Below are positions 34,511 through 43,887 of a stretch of DNA of 64,000 nucleotides, in pieces; the first letter of the stretch is position 1, and the number at the start of each line of letters is the position of its first letter. The stretch comes from Clavibacter sp. A6099 (GTDB lineage: Bacteria > Actinomycetota > Actinomycetes > Actinomycetales > Microbacteriaceae). The notes under the pieces were generated by a model. The model was not told the origin of the DNA. It worked only from the letters and a program-made list of their open reading frames with translations, and ran no database searches. The stretch spans positions 3,100,001 through 3,164,000 of the forward strand of contig NZ_CP083439.1 of the NCBI RefSeq assembly GCF_021919125.1, given 5' to 3'. A program made the position numbers and the translations under genes.

Positions 34511-35014
34511 CTAGACCGGCAGCGCCACGATGCGGAACGCGACGCTCTCCGGCACCTCCACGGTGACGGTCAGCGGGGTGTCGCGCTGCGGGATCGGCAT
34601 GGCGGCGCTGTTCGCGGTGGTCGGCGAGCAGCCCGAGCCGTAGACGAAGACGCCGCCCACCAGGATCCGGTACTCGCCGGTCGCGCACGTGACGAAGAAC
34701 TGCAGGGATCCGACCGCGGCCTCGGGCTGCGGCACCTCGAACGTCGCCGGTCCCGTGCCGCCCTCGTGCAGCGCCGGCTGCACGTCCTCGGCGATGGACG
34801 CGCCTGTGCCGGGCGTGGTCACGATGTCGAGCGGGTCGGTCAGACCATCCGCGGCGTCCGCCGAGGGAGAGGCCGACGTCGGCGCGGGGGTGGGACCCGA
34901 TCCGGCTGATCCCGCGGTGCAGCCCGCGAGCAGCAGCGCGGCGAGCGCCGCCACGGCGATCCCGCCCGGTCGATGGAGGTCCGTGGTCCCCCGTGTGATC
35001 CGCATCCGCCCCAT
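34511..35014 (-). CDS. Secreted lipoprotein of unknown function
   Basis: The 167-residue precursor has a lipobox (LLLAGC), followed by a Pro/Ser/Ala linker and a small beta-rich domain with two cysteines (FVTCATGEY and YGSGCSP) that could form a disulfide. ATG 35014 is chosen for the GGAG 8 bases upstream; ATG 35053 is an alternative. It is divergent from the ZIP transporter gene, 74 bases away. Confidence 0.65.
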   Translation of the reverse strand: MGRMRITRGTTDLHRPGGIAVAALAALLLAGCTAGSAGSGPTPAPTSASPSADAADGLTDPLDIVTTPGTGASIAEDVQPALHEGGTGPATFEVPQPEAAVGSLQFFVTCATGEYRILVGGVFVYGSGCSPTTANSAAMPIPQRDTPLTVTVEVPESVAFRIVALPV

Positions 35015-35088
35015 CAGATCGGCTCCGGGCGCCTGCCGCAACCGGGTCGACATGACGCGGGCCGCGTGCGAGGAGCATCCTCGGAGGC

Positions 35089-35826
35089 ATGTCGCCTCTC
35101 CTCCTGGCCGGGCTCGCCGGCCTGCTCTCCGGGCTGTCGCTCGTCGTCGGATCGCTCGTCGCGTGGTTCGTGAAGGTGCCGCGCGAGGTCGTCGCGCTCG
35201 TGATGGCGTTCGGCGCCGGCGTGCTCATCTCGGCGCTGTCCTTCGACCTGGTCGACGAGGCGGCGGGGAGCGGCGGCGTGGTCCCCACGCTCGGCGGGTT
35301 CGTCGCGGGCGCGGTCGTGTACGTGGTGCTCGACCAGATCCTCGAGCACGGCGGGTTCCGCCGGAAGCACCACGGGAGGTCGGGCGGCGGAGGCGGCACC
35401 GGCGTGGGGATCGCGCTCGGCGCCCTGCTCGACGGCGTGCCCGAGACGGCCGTGCAGGGCCTCAGCCTCACGGGCGGCGGCGCGCTGAGCATCGGCGTGC
35501 TCGTCGCGGTCGTGATCTCGAACTTCCCCGAGGGCATGTCGAGCACCGCGGGTCTGAAGCAGAGCGGCCGGAGCGCGCGCTACGTCTTCGGGCTGTGGAC
35601 CTCCATCGCCGTGGTCTGCGCGCTCTCCGCGCTCGGCGGCTACGCGCTGCTCGGCGGCCTGCCGGAGAGCGGGCAGTCGGTCGTGATGGCGTTCGCGGCC
35701 GGGGCGATCCTCGCGATGATCTGCGACACCATGATCCCCGAGGCGTTCCGCAGGGCGCAGGCGCTCACCGGGCTCGTGACGGTGCTCGGGTTCGTGGCGA
35801 GCTACGCGGTGCACCAGGCCGGCTGA
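35089..35826 (+). CDS. ZIP-family metal transporter, variant motif
   Basis: The 245-residue protein has eight membrane helices and a Gly/His loop (RRKHHGRSGGGGG, about 91-105). The ZIP metal-site helices are recognisable, but the usual His residues are replaced. TM4 reads LLDGVPET instead of HNxPEG, and TM5 reads SNFPEGMSS. The metal and perhaps direction of transport may therefore differ from classic zinc importers. It stands alone. Confidence 0.8.
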   Translation: MSPLLLAGLAGLLSGLSLVVGSLVAWFVKVPREVVALVMAFGAGVLISALSFDLVDEAAGSGGVVPTLGGFVAGAVVYVVLDQILEHGGFRRKHHGRSGGGGGTGVGIALGALLDGVPETAVQGLSLTGGGALSIGVLVAVVISNFPEGMSSTAGLKQSGRSARYVFGLWTSIAVVCALSALGGYALLGGLPESGQSVVMAFAAGAILAMICDTMIPEAFRRAQALTGLVTVLGFVASYAVHQAG

Positions 35827-35860
35827 GGCCGATCGGGACTGTCGCGATCCGTGCTGAGCA

Positions 35861-35879
35861 GAGCTGAGCTGAGCTGAGA
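35861..35879. repeat. GAGCT pentanucleotide tandem repeat
   Basis: GAGCT is repeated three times and followed by GAGAG, with an imperfect unit (GAGCA) just before. The tract lies 11-29 bases upstream of the GTG at 35890, across the likely ribosome-binding or promoter region. Confidence 0.6.
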
Positions 35880-35889
35880 GACTTCCCCG

Positions 35890-36540
35890 GTGACCGATGC
35901 TCCCGGATCCGCGACAGACCGACCGCGCTGGCGTCGATCGTGGATCCTGCCGCTGCTCGCCGCCCCGGTGATCTTCGTCGTGTCCATCCTCATCAGCGGC
36001 GCGATGCTGGACGCGGACGGGCGCGTCTGGCACCTGCTCGCGATGATCCCCACCGGCATCGCCCTCCTCGGTCCCGTGGCCGCCATCGTGCTCTCGATCG
36101 TCAACGCGCTGTGGGCGAGGAAGCACCCGCGCCGCCCCGGCGTCTTCCGGAGGCTCTCCGACGCGGACGCCGCGAGTCGGGGTCTCACGCGCGAGGAGTA
36201 CGGCGTCTACAAGGGCGACCTCTTCGTGCTGAACCCGGGGAGGCTGACGGTCACCTCGGCGAGGGGGCTCCTGGCGCTCTCCATCGCGTTGTCGGCGATC
36301 TCCGTCTTCGTGCTCGTCATGATCGGGATCCTCATCGCGCAGGATGCCGGCCTCCTGGCGAAGACCCCGGGGGACAGGGTGCTCACTCCGGTCGAGTGGT
36401 TCTTCGTGGCCGTGTCCTTCCTCGCCCCGTTCGCCGGGTGGCACCTCTACCGCGTGGAGCGGAAGGCCCAGAGGCTCCGCCTCTCCCGCGGGCTCCCCGA
36501 GGACCTCCCCGACGAGGATCGGAGGAGCCGGCCTCGCTGA
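35890..36540 (+). CDS. Four-helix membrane protein of unknown function
   Basis: The 216-residue protein has helix pairs at about 18-40 and 50-74, and at about 125-150 and 165-185. A cytoplasmic loop (RRLSDADAASRGLTREEYGVYKGDLFVL) and a charged C-terminus lie around them. I do not recognise the family. GTG 35890 lies directly downstream of the GAGCT repeat. Confidence 0.6.
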   Translation: MTDAPGSATDRPRWRRSWILPLLAAPVIFVVSILISGAMLDADGRVWHLLAMIPTGIALLGPVAAIVLSIVNALWARKHPRRPGVFRRLSDADAASRGLTREEYGVYKGDLFVLNPGRLTVTSARGLLALSIALSAISVFVLVMIGILIAQDAGLLAKTPGDRVLTPVEWFFVAVSFLAPFAGWHLYRVERKAQRLRLSRGLPEDLPDEDRRSRPR

Positions 36541-36578
36541 TCGTCCGGACCCGCCGGTGCTGCCCTCAGGCTTCCGCG

Positions 36579-37142
36579 TCAGGCGTCCGCGGGACGGTCG
36601 CGCGGCGACACGTTGAAGCGGTGCAGCAGGCCGGCGAACTGCTCGACCTCATCGGTGTCCCACGCGTGGAGGCGGTTCTGCAGCCGCTCGCGCGTGCCCA
36701 TCCGCACCTGCGCGAGGCGCTCCTCGGCGAGCGGCGTGAGGGTGAGGATCGTGGAGCGGCGGTCCTCGGGATCCGGCTCGTCCTGCACGTAGCCGGCCTC
36801 GCGCAGCACGCGCAGGTGCCGGCTCACCGAGCTCTTGTCCATGAGGAGGCCGGCGGCGACGGCGCCGGCGGACGCGGGCCCGTCGGTGCGGATCCACCGG
36901 GCGACGGCGAACGCGCCGGGCTGGAGGCCGGCGTGGAACGCGGCCGCCTCCTCGACGCGCAGGGAGCGGATCTGCATGAGCAGGGCCCCGAGCTCGGTCG
37001 CGACGGACGACACCGCGGCCGAGCGGTCGCCGGCGGGCGCGGGCACGTCGGGCACGGGCGCATCGGGCACGGCCCCGCCGTCCGCGGGCGCAGCGTGGAC
37101 GGGCACGCCGGCGGGGCGGTCGAGGGTCGGCTCCGGGATCAC
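36579..37142 (-). CDS. MarR-family transcriptional regulator
   Basis: The 187-residue protein has an N-terminal Pro/Ala-rich extension (about 1-45) and a MarR winged helix, with recognition helix LLMDKSSVSRHLRVLREAGYV and wing DPEDRRSTILTLT. It starts at GTG 37142, divergent from the MinD-like ATPase gene 156 bases away. The target and ligand are unknown. Confidence 0.82.
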   Translation of the reverse strand: MIPEPTLDRPAGVPVHAAPADGGAVPDAPVPDVPAPAGDRSAAVSSVATELGALLMQIRSLRVEEAAAFHAGLQPGAFAVARWIRTDGPASAGAVAAGLLMDKSSVSRHLRVLREAGYVQDEPDPEDRRSTILTLTPLAEERLAQVRMGTRERLQNRLHAWDTDEVEQFAGLLHRFNVSPRDRPADA

Positions 37143-37298
37143 GTGCCGACCCTAACCGACGCCGATCCGGGCATCCGCCGCATGGGGAGACGGCCTCCCC
37201 GGCGGGGGCGCGGCCGCGGGGGCGCCAGCGGGATCCGGGTGCCCGACCGCCCCCTGGTAGCCTCGTCCGCGCAGGCGGGGACGATGAAGGCGAGCCAC

Positions 37299-39110
37299 AT
37301 GACCGACGACACGCAGGACACCGGCCACCGCGACGGCGGGGCGTCCGAGCCTCCCCTCCTCAGCCGCAGGGAGCTGCGTCGCCGCCAGCAGGAGATGGAG
37401 CGGAGCTCCGCAGACGCGTCGGGCGACGCGCACCGCTGGGTGGATCCGTTCCCCGCCGTGCCGCGCACCCCCGAGGGCGGCCTGTTCGGGCCCGACCGCG
37501 TGCGCCCCGGTGCCGCTCCCGTCGAGGCCGCGGCTCCCGAGGCCGAGTTCCCGGCCGATGACGCCGACGGCGATGCGCACGAGGCCGACGCGTCCGGCGC
37601 CGAGCCCGACGAGGAGGTCATCGTCGGCACGCACGCCTTCGACGAGCTGTTCGACGACGCCGAGGACGACGACGTGGATCCCGAGGACCGCGTGCCCGCC
37701 GCCGAGGCCCCCTCACCCGCGGACGACGACGCGCGCCCCGCCGCCGCGTCCACCCCCTTCGACGCCGTCGTCTCCCCCGAGGCCGGATCCGCATGGGCGG
37801 TCCCGGCGCCGCACGTCGTGAACGCGCACCCCTTCCGCATGCCGCTGCGCCCGAGCGCGGAGTCGTCCGGCCCCGAGCCGGCCGCCGCTGAGCGCACCAG
37901 CCCCGCCGAGTCCGAGTCGCCGACCGCGCCCGCCGACGCGCCCGCCGCCGTGCCCGTCGACGACGCGCCGCCCGCGCGCCCGGCCGCCGCCGCGGTGGAG
38001 CCCCAGCCGACCCCGGTCGCCTCGCTCCCCGCCGCGCCCGACGACATCGAGGATCCCGCCGACGCCCCGCGGCCCGGCACCGACCTCACGGCCTTCCCCG
38101 ACGCGGATCCGCAGCGCTACGCCATGCGCACCCCGCGCGCCGACGCCGCCACGAGCGCCCTCACCCTCTTCCCCGAGCAGACGGGCCAGCGCGCACCGCG
38201 CGGACCCGCCGTCGCCCGCACGGGCTTCCGCGGCTTCATTAACAGCATCACGGGCGGCGTCTTCAAGATCGGCCCGGGCGCCGAGGAGGCCGCCGCGAAC
38301 GCGGAGGTCGCCCGACGCCAGGGCGACGAGCGCGTGATCCGGCAGGCCACCTGGTCGCGCGCGGTCAGCGTGCTGGTCGCGAACCGCAAGGGCGGCGTCG
38401 GCAAGACGCCCACCTCCCTCATCCTCGGCGGCGTGCTCGGCTCCATCCGCGGCGGATCCGTCGCGGTGGTCGAGGTCACCGACGATCCCGGAGCGCTCGG
38501 CTACCGCGCCGAGGGCCAGCCCACCCGGGGGCTCGGCGAGCTCGTGCGCGACCGCGACGAGATCCACAGCGCGGGCCAGCTCGCGGGCTACACGGCGCCG
38601 CAGACGAGCTTCGCCTCCGTCGTCGCGTCCGTCGGGCCGCGCCGAGAGCTCACGGGCGACGACGTGATCGGCGTCTCGCGCCTCATCGACGAGTACTACG
38701 CGATGCGCGTGATGGACTCCGGCAACCAGCCGTCGTCGTCCGCGTTCCGCGGCGCCATCGAGGTCACCGACGTGCTCGTCGTCCCCGTGCTCAACGCGGG
38801 CGACGCCGTGCTCGAGGCCGTCGCGCTGCTCGACTTCCTGCGCGAGCTCGGCGGTCACGCGGCGATGCTCGCGGACAACGCGATCATCATCCGCCTGCAC
38901 GACGGGCGCCCGGAGGATCCCGCGGTCGTCGCGCGCATCGACCGGATCCTCGACGACGCCCGCCCGGCGCAGATCTTCACGGTGCCGTACGACGCGCACA
39001 TCGCGGAGCGCGGCCCGATCTCGCTCGCCTCGCTCGACCCCGAGGTCGCGCGCGCCTTCACGGCCGCGACCGCCGGGGTCGTGCAGCGGCTCGCGCACGC
39101 GGTCCGCTGA
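37299..39110 (+). CDS. MinD/ParA-like ATPase with long disordered N-terminus
   Basis: The protein is about 603 residues. Residues 1 to about 300 are low-complexity Asp/Glu/Pro/Ala with a basic LLSRRELRRRQQEME patch near the start. The C-terminal part is a SIMIBI ATPase with the deviant Walker A KGGVGKT (364-370), VMDSGNQPSSS (switch II region) and VLVVPVLNAGD. The order resembles the Pro-rich MinD-like proteins of actinobacteria (EspI-like) more than Soj/ParA. No parB, parS or type VII secretion genes adjoin it. I favour ATG 37299 (AAGGCGAG upstream); ATG 37284 would add five residues. Role unknown; membrane-linked positioning or regulation is inference. Confidence 0.75.
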   Translation: MTDDTQDTGHRDGGASEPPLLSRRELRRRQQEMERSSADASGDAHRWVDPFPAVPRTPEGGLFGPDRVRPGAAPVEAAAPEAEFPADDADGDAHEADASGAEPDEEVIVGTHAFDELFDDAEDDDVDPEDRVPAAEAPSPADDDARPAAASTPFDAVVSPEAGSAWAVPAPHVVNAHPFRMPLRPSAESSGPEPAAAERTSPAESESPTAPADAPAAVPVDDAPPARPAAAAVEPQPTPVASLPAAPDDIEDPADAPRPGTDLTAFPDADPQRYAMRTPRADAATSALTLFPEQTGQRAPRGPAVARTGFRGFINSITGGVFKIGPGAEEAAANAEVARRQGDERVIRQATWSRAVSVLVANRKGGVGKTPTSLILGGVLGSIRGGSVAVVEVTDDPGALGYRAEGQPTRGLGELVRDRDEIHSAGQLAGYTAPQTSFASVVASVGPRRELTGDDVIGVSRLIDEYYAMRVMDSGNQPSSSAFRGAIEVTDVLVVPVLNAGDAVLEAVALLDFLRELGGHAAMLADNAIIIRLHDGRPEDPAVVARIDRILDDARPAQIFTVPYDAHIAERGPISLASLDPEVARAFTAATAGVVQRLAHAVR

Positions 39111-40519
39111 CGGGCGCACCCGAAGGCGGATCCGCCGGGCGCGGCCCGCGGATCCGCCGCCCGCTCGACCGCGAGATCCTCGCGCTGGCGGTGCCGGCGC
39201 TCGGCGCGCTCGTGGCCGAGCCGCTGTTCCTGCTCACCGACACGGCGCTCGTCGGGCACCTCGGCAGCGCGCCGCTCGCGGGCCTCGGCATCGCGAGCGT
39301 GATCCTGCAGACGATCGTCGGCCTCCTCGTCTTCCTCGCCTACGCGACGACGCCCACGGTCGCCCGGCGGCTCGGCGCGGGTGACCGGCCGGGCGCGATC
39401 CGCGCGGGGATCGACGGGCTGTGGCTCGCGCTCGCCCTCGGTGCCGTGGTGCTGGTGCTCGGCCTGCTGTTCGCGGGTCCGCTCGTGCGCGCCCTCGCCG
39501 ACACCGGCGGCGCCGACGCGGACCCCGCCGCGACCGCCGCCGTGGTCGACGCCGGCCGCACCTACCTCGGCATCTCGCTCGCCGGGATCCCCGCGATGCT
39601 CCTCGTCATCGCCGCGACCGGCCTCCTCCGCGGCCTGCAGGACACGCGCACCCCGCTCGTCGTCGCCGTCTCCGGCTTCGCGGCGAACGCGGCGCTCAAC
39701 GCGTTCCTCATCTACGGCCTCGGGTTCGGCATCGCCGGATCCGCGTGGGGCACCGTCATCGCGCAGTGGGGCATGGCGGCGGTGTTCGTCGTGATCGCCG
39801 TGCGCGCCGCCCGCGAGACGGGCACGACGCTGCGGCCCGGGATCCGCGGGGTCGCGCGCTCGGCGGCGTCCGGCGGCTGGCTGCTCGTGCGCACGGCCTC
39901 GCTCCGGGCGGCGATCCTCGCGACGGTCGCGGTGGGCGCGGGCCTCGGGGTGACCGGGCTCGCGACCCTGCAGATCGCGCTCACGCTCTTCTCGACCGTC
40001 GCGTTCGTGCTCGACGCGCTCGCGATCGCCGGCCAGGCGCTCGTCGGCCATGGGCTCGGCGCCGACGACGTGCCGCGCGTGCGCGCCGTGTCCCGTCGGC
40101 TCGTGCAGTGGGGCGTGGGCCTCGGCGTGATCCTCGGCCTCGTGCTCGCGGCGCTCTCGCCGCTGCTCGGGCCGGTCTTCACGGGCGACCCGGGGATCCA
40201 CCGCATGCTCACCGCCGTGACGCTCGTGCTCGCCGTCGGCCTCCCCGTCGCCGGCTACGTCTTCGTGCTCGACGGCGTGCTCATCGGCGCCGGCGACGCC
40301 CGCTACCTCGCCCTCGCGGGCCTCGTGAACCTCGCGATCTACGCACCCGCGCTGATCCTCGTGGCCTGGCTCACCGAGACCGGCCGCGTCGCCGGCACCC
40401 CCGCCCTCCTCGCGCTGTGGGCCGCCTTCGGCCTCGTCTACATCGGCGCGCGGGCGCTCACGCTGGGGCTCCGTGCGCGCGGCGACCGGTGGATCGTGAC
40501 GGGGGTCGCGCGCGCCTGA
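39107..40519 (+). CDS. MATE-family efflux transporter (DinF-like), apparent CTG start
   Basis: The 470-residue protein has 12 helices and the MATE/DinF pattern, beginning LDREILALAVPALGALVAEPLF with LTDTALVGHLG in TM1. It exports drugs or metabolites using a cation gradient. The first in-frame ATG/GTG (GTG 39191) falls inside TM1. The conserved upstream residues continue back to CTG 39107, which overlaps the MinD-like stop as CTGA, mirroring the GTGA junctions elsewhere. I therefore place the start at CTG 39107. An error or mutation at that base is possible. Confidence 0.72.
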   Translation: MTGAPEGGSAGRGPRIRRPLDREILALAVPALGALVAEPLFLLTDTALVGHLGSAPLAGLGIASVILQTIVGLLVFLAYATTPTVARRLGAGDRPGAIRAGIDGLWLALALGAVVLVLGLLFAGPLVRALADTGGADADPAATAAVVDAGRTYLGISLAGIPAMLLVIAATGLLRGLQDTRTPLVVAVSGFAANAALNAFLIYGLGFGIAGSAWGTVIAQWGMAAVFVVIAVRAARETGTTLRPGIRGVARSAASGGWLLVRTASLRAAILATVAVGAGLGVTGLATLQIALTLFSTVAFVLDALAIAGQALVGHGLGADDVPRVRAVSRRLVQWGVGLGVILGLVLAALSPLLGPVFTGDPGIHRMLTAVTLVLAVGLPVAGYVFVLDGVLIGAGDARYLALAGLVNLAIYAPALILVAWLTETGRVAGTPALLALWAAFGLVYIGARALTLGLRARGDRWIVTGVARA

Positions 40520-40538
40520 CGCGGCGGCGTCTCGCGCC

Positions 40539-41390
<852 letters not shown>

Positions 41391-41449
41391 CGCGTCCATC
41401 ATCCGCCTCGGGACGCGTGCGCGGGCGGTCCGGGCGGCGCGGCGGGCGC

Positions 41450-41890
41450 TCAACCGCAGTCGGTCGCGTGCCGCATCTCGAACCGCGGCAGGTCTTCTCC
41501 GAACCCCTCCGCCTCGAGGCGCGCGGTCGCCTCGTCGAGGACCGCGGCACCCCGCGCATCGGCCTCCACGCGCAGCAGGTCCTCGGGCGACGGATCCGAC
41601 TCGCGGACCCGCAGGGCGCTCTCGAGACCGGCCTCGGACGCCGCGATGCCGTCCACCCCGGGATCCACTTCGAGGAGCGCTTCCTCGAACCGCTCGATGG
41701 GGCCGTCCCGCTGGTCGAACCCGTCGATGACGCCCAGGCTCCAGCTTGTCGCGCACTCCGCACCGTCGGAGCGGGTCCATGTCTCCTCGCGCACCGTCTG
41801 CGAGCCGTTCACGATGCGGGCGACGGAGGCGCACCCGGCGAGGAGTCCGACCATGACGACCGCAGCGAGGAGGAGTCGGAGGCAGCGCAT
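41450..41890 (-). CDS. Small secreted lipoprotein of unknown function
   Basis: The 146-residue precursor has a clear signal peptide with lipobox GLLAGC (Cys about 20) and a mature acidic domain with two further cysteines (GAECATS and the C-terminal TDC). I do not recognise the family. It stands alone between two leftward units. Confidence 0.65.
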   Translation of the reverse strand: MRCLRLLLAAVVMVGLLAGCASVARIVNGSQTVREETWTRSDGAECATSWSLGVIDGFDQRDGPIERFEEALLEVDPGVDGIAASEAGLESALRVRESDPSPEDLLRVEADARGAAVLDEATARLEAEGFGEDLPRFEMRHATDCG

Positions 41891-41965
41891 GCCCCGACGC
41901 TACGGAAACGCAGAGCCCCGGACGTCGGCCGGCCGGATCACACGCGTACGCCGCGAGTCGCCACC

Positions 41966-42892
41966 TCAGCGCACCCGTGGCGTCGCCGCGACGCCCGGGA
42001 AGGTCGGCACCCAGCAGCGCACGGCAGCGCGGTAGCGGCGGAACGGATCCCCGAAGCGGGCCTCGAGGTCCGCCTCCTCGCCCGGCCGCACGACGTGGTT
42101 CCAGAGCGACGAGCCGATGACGGCGTAGGCGACCACGAGCCAGGATCCGAGCATCAGCCCGACCGCCGCCGCCTGCGTCACGCCCGCGAGCGCCATGGGG
42201 TTGCGGACGAAGCGGTATGGGCCCGCGATCACGAGTCGCGTGGCGGTCGCGGCCGGGAGCGGGGTGCCGCCGCCGCGGGTCGACATGGCGGCGGCCGACC
42301 AGATCCCGAGCGCGCTCGCGAGCACCAGCACGGCGACCCCGACGGGCAGCGACCACGACGGCAGCGGCACGGCCACGCGCCAGCGCAGCTCCAGCCACCG
42401 GATCCCGAGCGGCGCGACCGCGAGGAAGGAGCCCCAGAAGACGACGATCTGCAGGGCCGTCGCGAGCACGTGCCGCGAGGTGGCCGCGCTCGCGTCGGCC
42501 GGGCGCGCGGCGAACGGGCCGATGAGCGCCCAGCGGGTCGGCAGCCGGCCGACGAGCACCAGGGCGCAGGCGACGAGGGACCCGAGCGCGGCGACCGCCA
42601 TGACGATGACGCCTATCCCGGCCTCGGTCGTCACGGTCGCGTACGCGGCGAGCGCGACGGCGACCAGGAGCGTCCAGGAGGCGGCCACCACGGCCGCCCA
42701 TCGGATCCCGGCCGCGGCGAGCGCCGACCCCACGACGAACAGCGGGACGTCGAGCAGGGCGACGGGCAGCGGATCCAGCGACCCGAGCGTCGCGACCCGC
42801 ACCGCCGGGAAGAGCGGGACGGCGATCCACCACGCGGCCCCGCCGAGCGCCTGCGCGGCGAACCAGAGGCGCGCCCAGGTGCGCGCGGTCAC
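41966..42892 (-). CDS. ICMT/PEMT-type membrane methyltransferase-like protein
   Basis: The 308-residue protein has about eight membrane helices. The C-terminal half carries the isoprenylcysteine carboxyl methyltransferase/PEMT signature: GPYRFVRNPMALAG (SAM-binding region) and the VVRPGEEADLEARFGDPFRRY tail. The substrate may be a lipid or isoprenoid; bacterial members are largely uncharacterised. GTG 42892 overlaps the upstream lipoprotein stop (GTGA), so it is the last gene of a three-gene operon. Confidence 0.75.
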   Translation of the reverse strand: MTARTWARLWFAAQALGGAAWWIAVPLFPAVRVATLGSLDPLPVALLDVPLFVVGSALAAAGIRWAAVVAASWTLLVAVALAAYATVTTEAGIGVIVMAVAALGSLVACALVLVGRLPTRWALIGPFAARPADASAATSRHVLATALQIVVFWGSFLAVAPLGIRWLELRWRVAVPLPSWSLPVGVAVLVLASALGIWSAAAMSTRGGGTPLPAATATRLVIAGPYRFVRNPMALAGVTQAAAVGLMLGSWLVVAYAVIGSSLWNHVVRPGEEADLEARFGDPFRRYRAAVRCWVPTFPGVAATPRVR

Positions 42893-43335
42893 CCGGTCAC
42901 CGTGATCGGCACCTGGTAGGCCGCGCACGAGCCCTCGCCGTCGTCGCAGTCGTCGATGGCGCTGCCCCGCACCGAGATCGACGCCGGGCCGGGCGCGATG
43001 TCCCCTGGCACGACGACGTCGCGGCGGAAGGCGCCGTCCGCGCCCACCTCGAACCCCTCGCCGCGCACGGACGCGGCCCCGCCGCCAGGGAGGGGCGCGT
43101 CGCTCTTCACCGCGATGGTGTGCGTGCGACCGGATCCGTAGCCCAGGTCGCAGTCGACGGCCGGGCTCGAGACGGTCACGGTGCCGCCGGGGGCGACATT
43201 CGCGGGCGATGCGCTGAGCGGCGCGGGCAGGCAGCGGTCCGACCGGAGCGCACCGCAACCCGAGAGTCCGCCGGCCAGCAGGACCGCCGCGGTCGCGCCC
43301 GCTGCGAGCGCCGCCGCCCTCCGCAACCGCGTCAC
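42889..43335 (-). CDS. Small lipoprotein with Ig-like beta domain
   Basis: The 148-residue precursor has a lipoprotein signal ending in LSGC (about 27) and a beta-sandwich-like mature part. Four or more cysteines (DRCLPAP, VDCDLGYG, DDCDDGEGSC) suggest disulfides. It overlaps neighbours on both sides by 4 bp. Function unknown. Confidence 0.65.
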   Translation of the reverse strand: MTRLRRAAALAAGATAAVLLAGGLSGCGALRSDRCLPAPLSASPANVAPGGTVTVSSPAVDCDLGYGSGRTHTIAVKSDAPLPGGGAASVRGEGFEVGADGAFRRDVVVPGDIAPGPASISVRGSAIDDCDDGEGSCAAYQVPITVTG

Positions 43336-43847
43336 CGTGGGTCCGCGTGCTCCGGCGGCCACACCACGGAGAAGCGCTCGAAGACGATCTCGTCGTCCTC
43401 CGACCAGACGGCGCCGCGGGCCGCGCTGACGCGCTCCCAGTAGATCCGGTGCTGCGTGCGCCAGCTCTCGAGCGAGAGGTCGTCCTCGCCCTCGTCGTGC
43501 GCGAAGGCGGCGTCGGCGCTCGGGAACGGGCCGACGCGGAGCTCGGTGCTGCGGATCACGATGCGCGGCTCCCCGGTGCTGTCGCAGGCGATCCAGTGGG
43601 ACCCGATCCGCGGCACCTCGTCGCCGCGCGCGAGGAAGTCGGCGACCAGCTCGGCGGTGGCCCGCTTCCGGCCGGATAGCACGATCCCGAGCAGCTCGTC
43701 GGCGAGTCGGGCGTGGTCGCCGAAGTGCTCGACCGTGTGCTCGCGCCCGGCCGCGGCGGCCTGCGGATGCGCCTCGGCGTACGCATCCCACATCTCGGCG
43801 GCCGCGGCCAAATCGGCTGGGGAGACGGGCGCGGTCGCATCGCTCAT
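43332..43847 (-). CDS. ASCH-domain protein
   Basis: The 171-residue protein has an ASCH domain: LLGIVLSGRKRATAELVADF, then GSHWIACDSTGEPRIVIRST and the EGEDDLSLESWRTQHRIYWER block. Characterised ASCH proteins such as YqfB hydrolyse N4-acetylcytidine; others are thought to bind RNA. First gene of a GTGA-linked operon with a lipoprotein and a PEMT-like protein, an odd partnership. Confidence 0.85.
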   Translation of the reverse strand: MSDATAPVSPADLAAAAEMWDAYAEAHPQAAAAGREHTVEHFGDHARLADELLGIVLSGRKRATAELVADFLARGDEVPRIGSHWIACDSTGEPRIVIRSTELRVGPFPSADAAFAHDEGEDDLSLESWRTQHRIYWERVSAARGAVWSEDDEIVFERFSVVWPPEHADPR

Positions 43848-43887
43848 GGATCCGATGCTCCCACGCGTGGGGTGCCCGCCCGCGGCG

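Noticed and set aside
39191-39193. GTG 39191 as the MATE start.
   Set aside because: It would cut off the conserved start of TM1; the frame upstream encodes family-typical residues back to CTG 39107.
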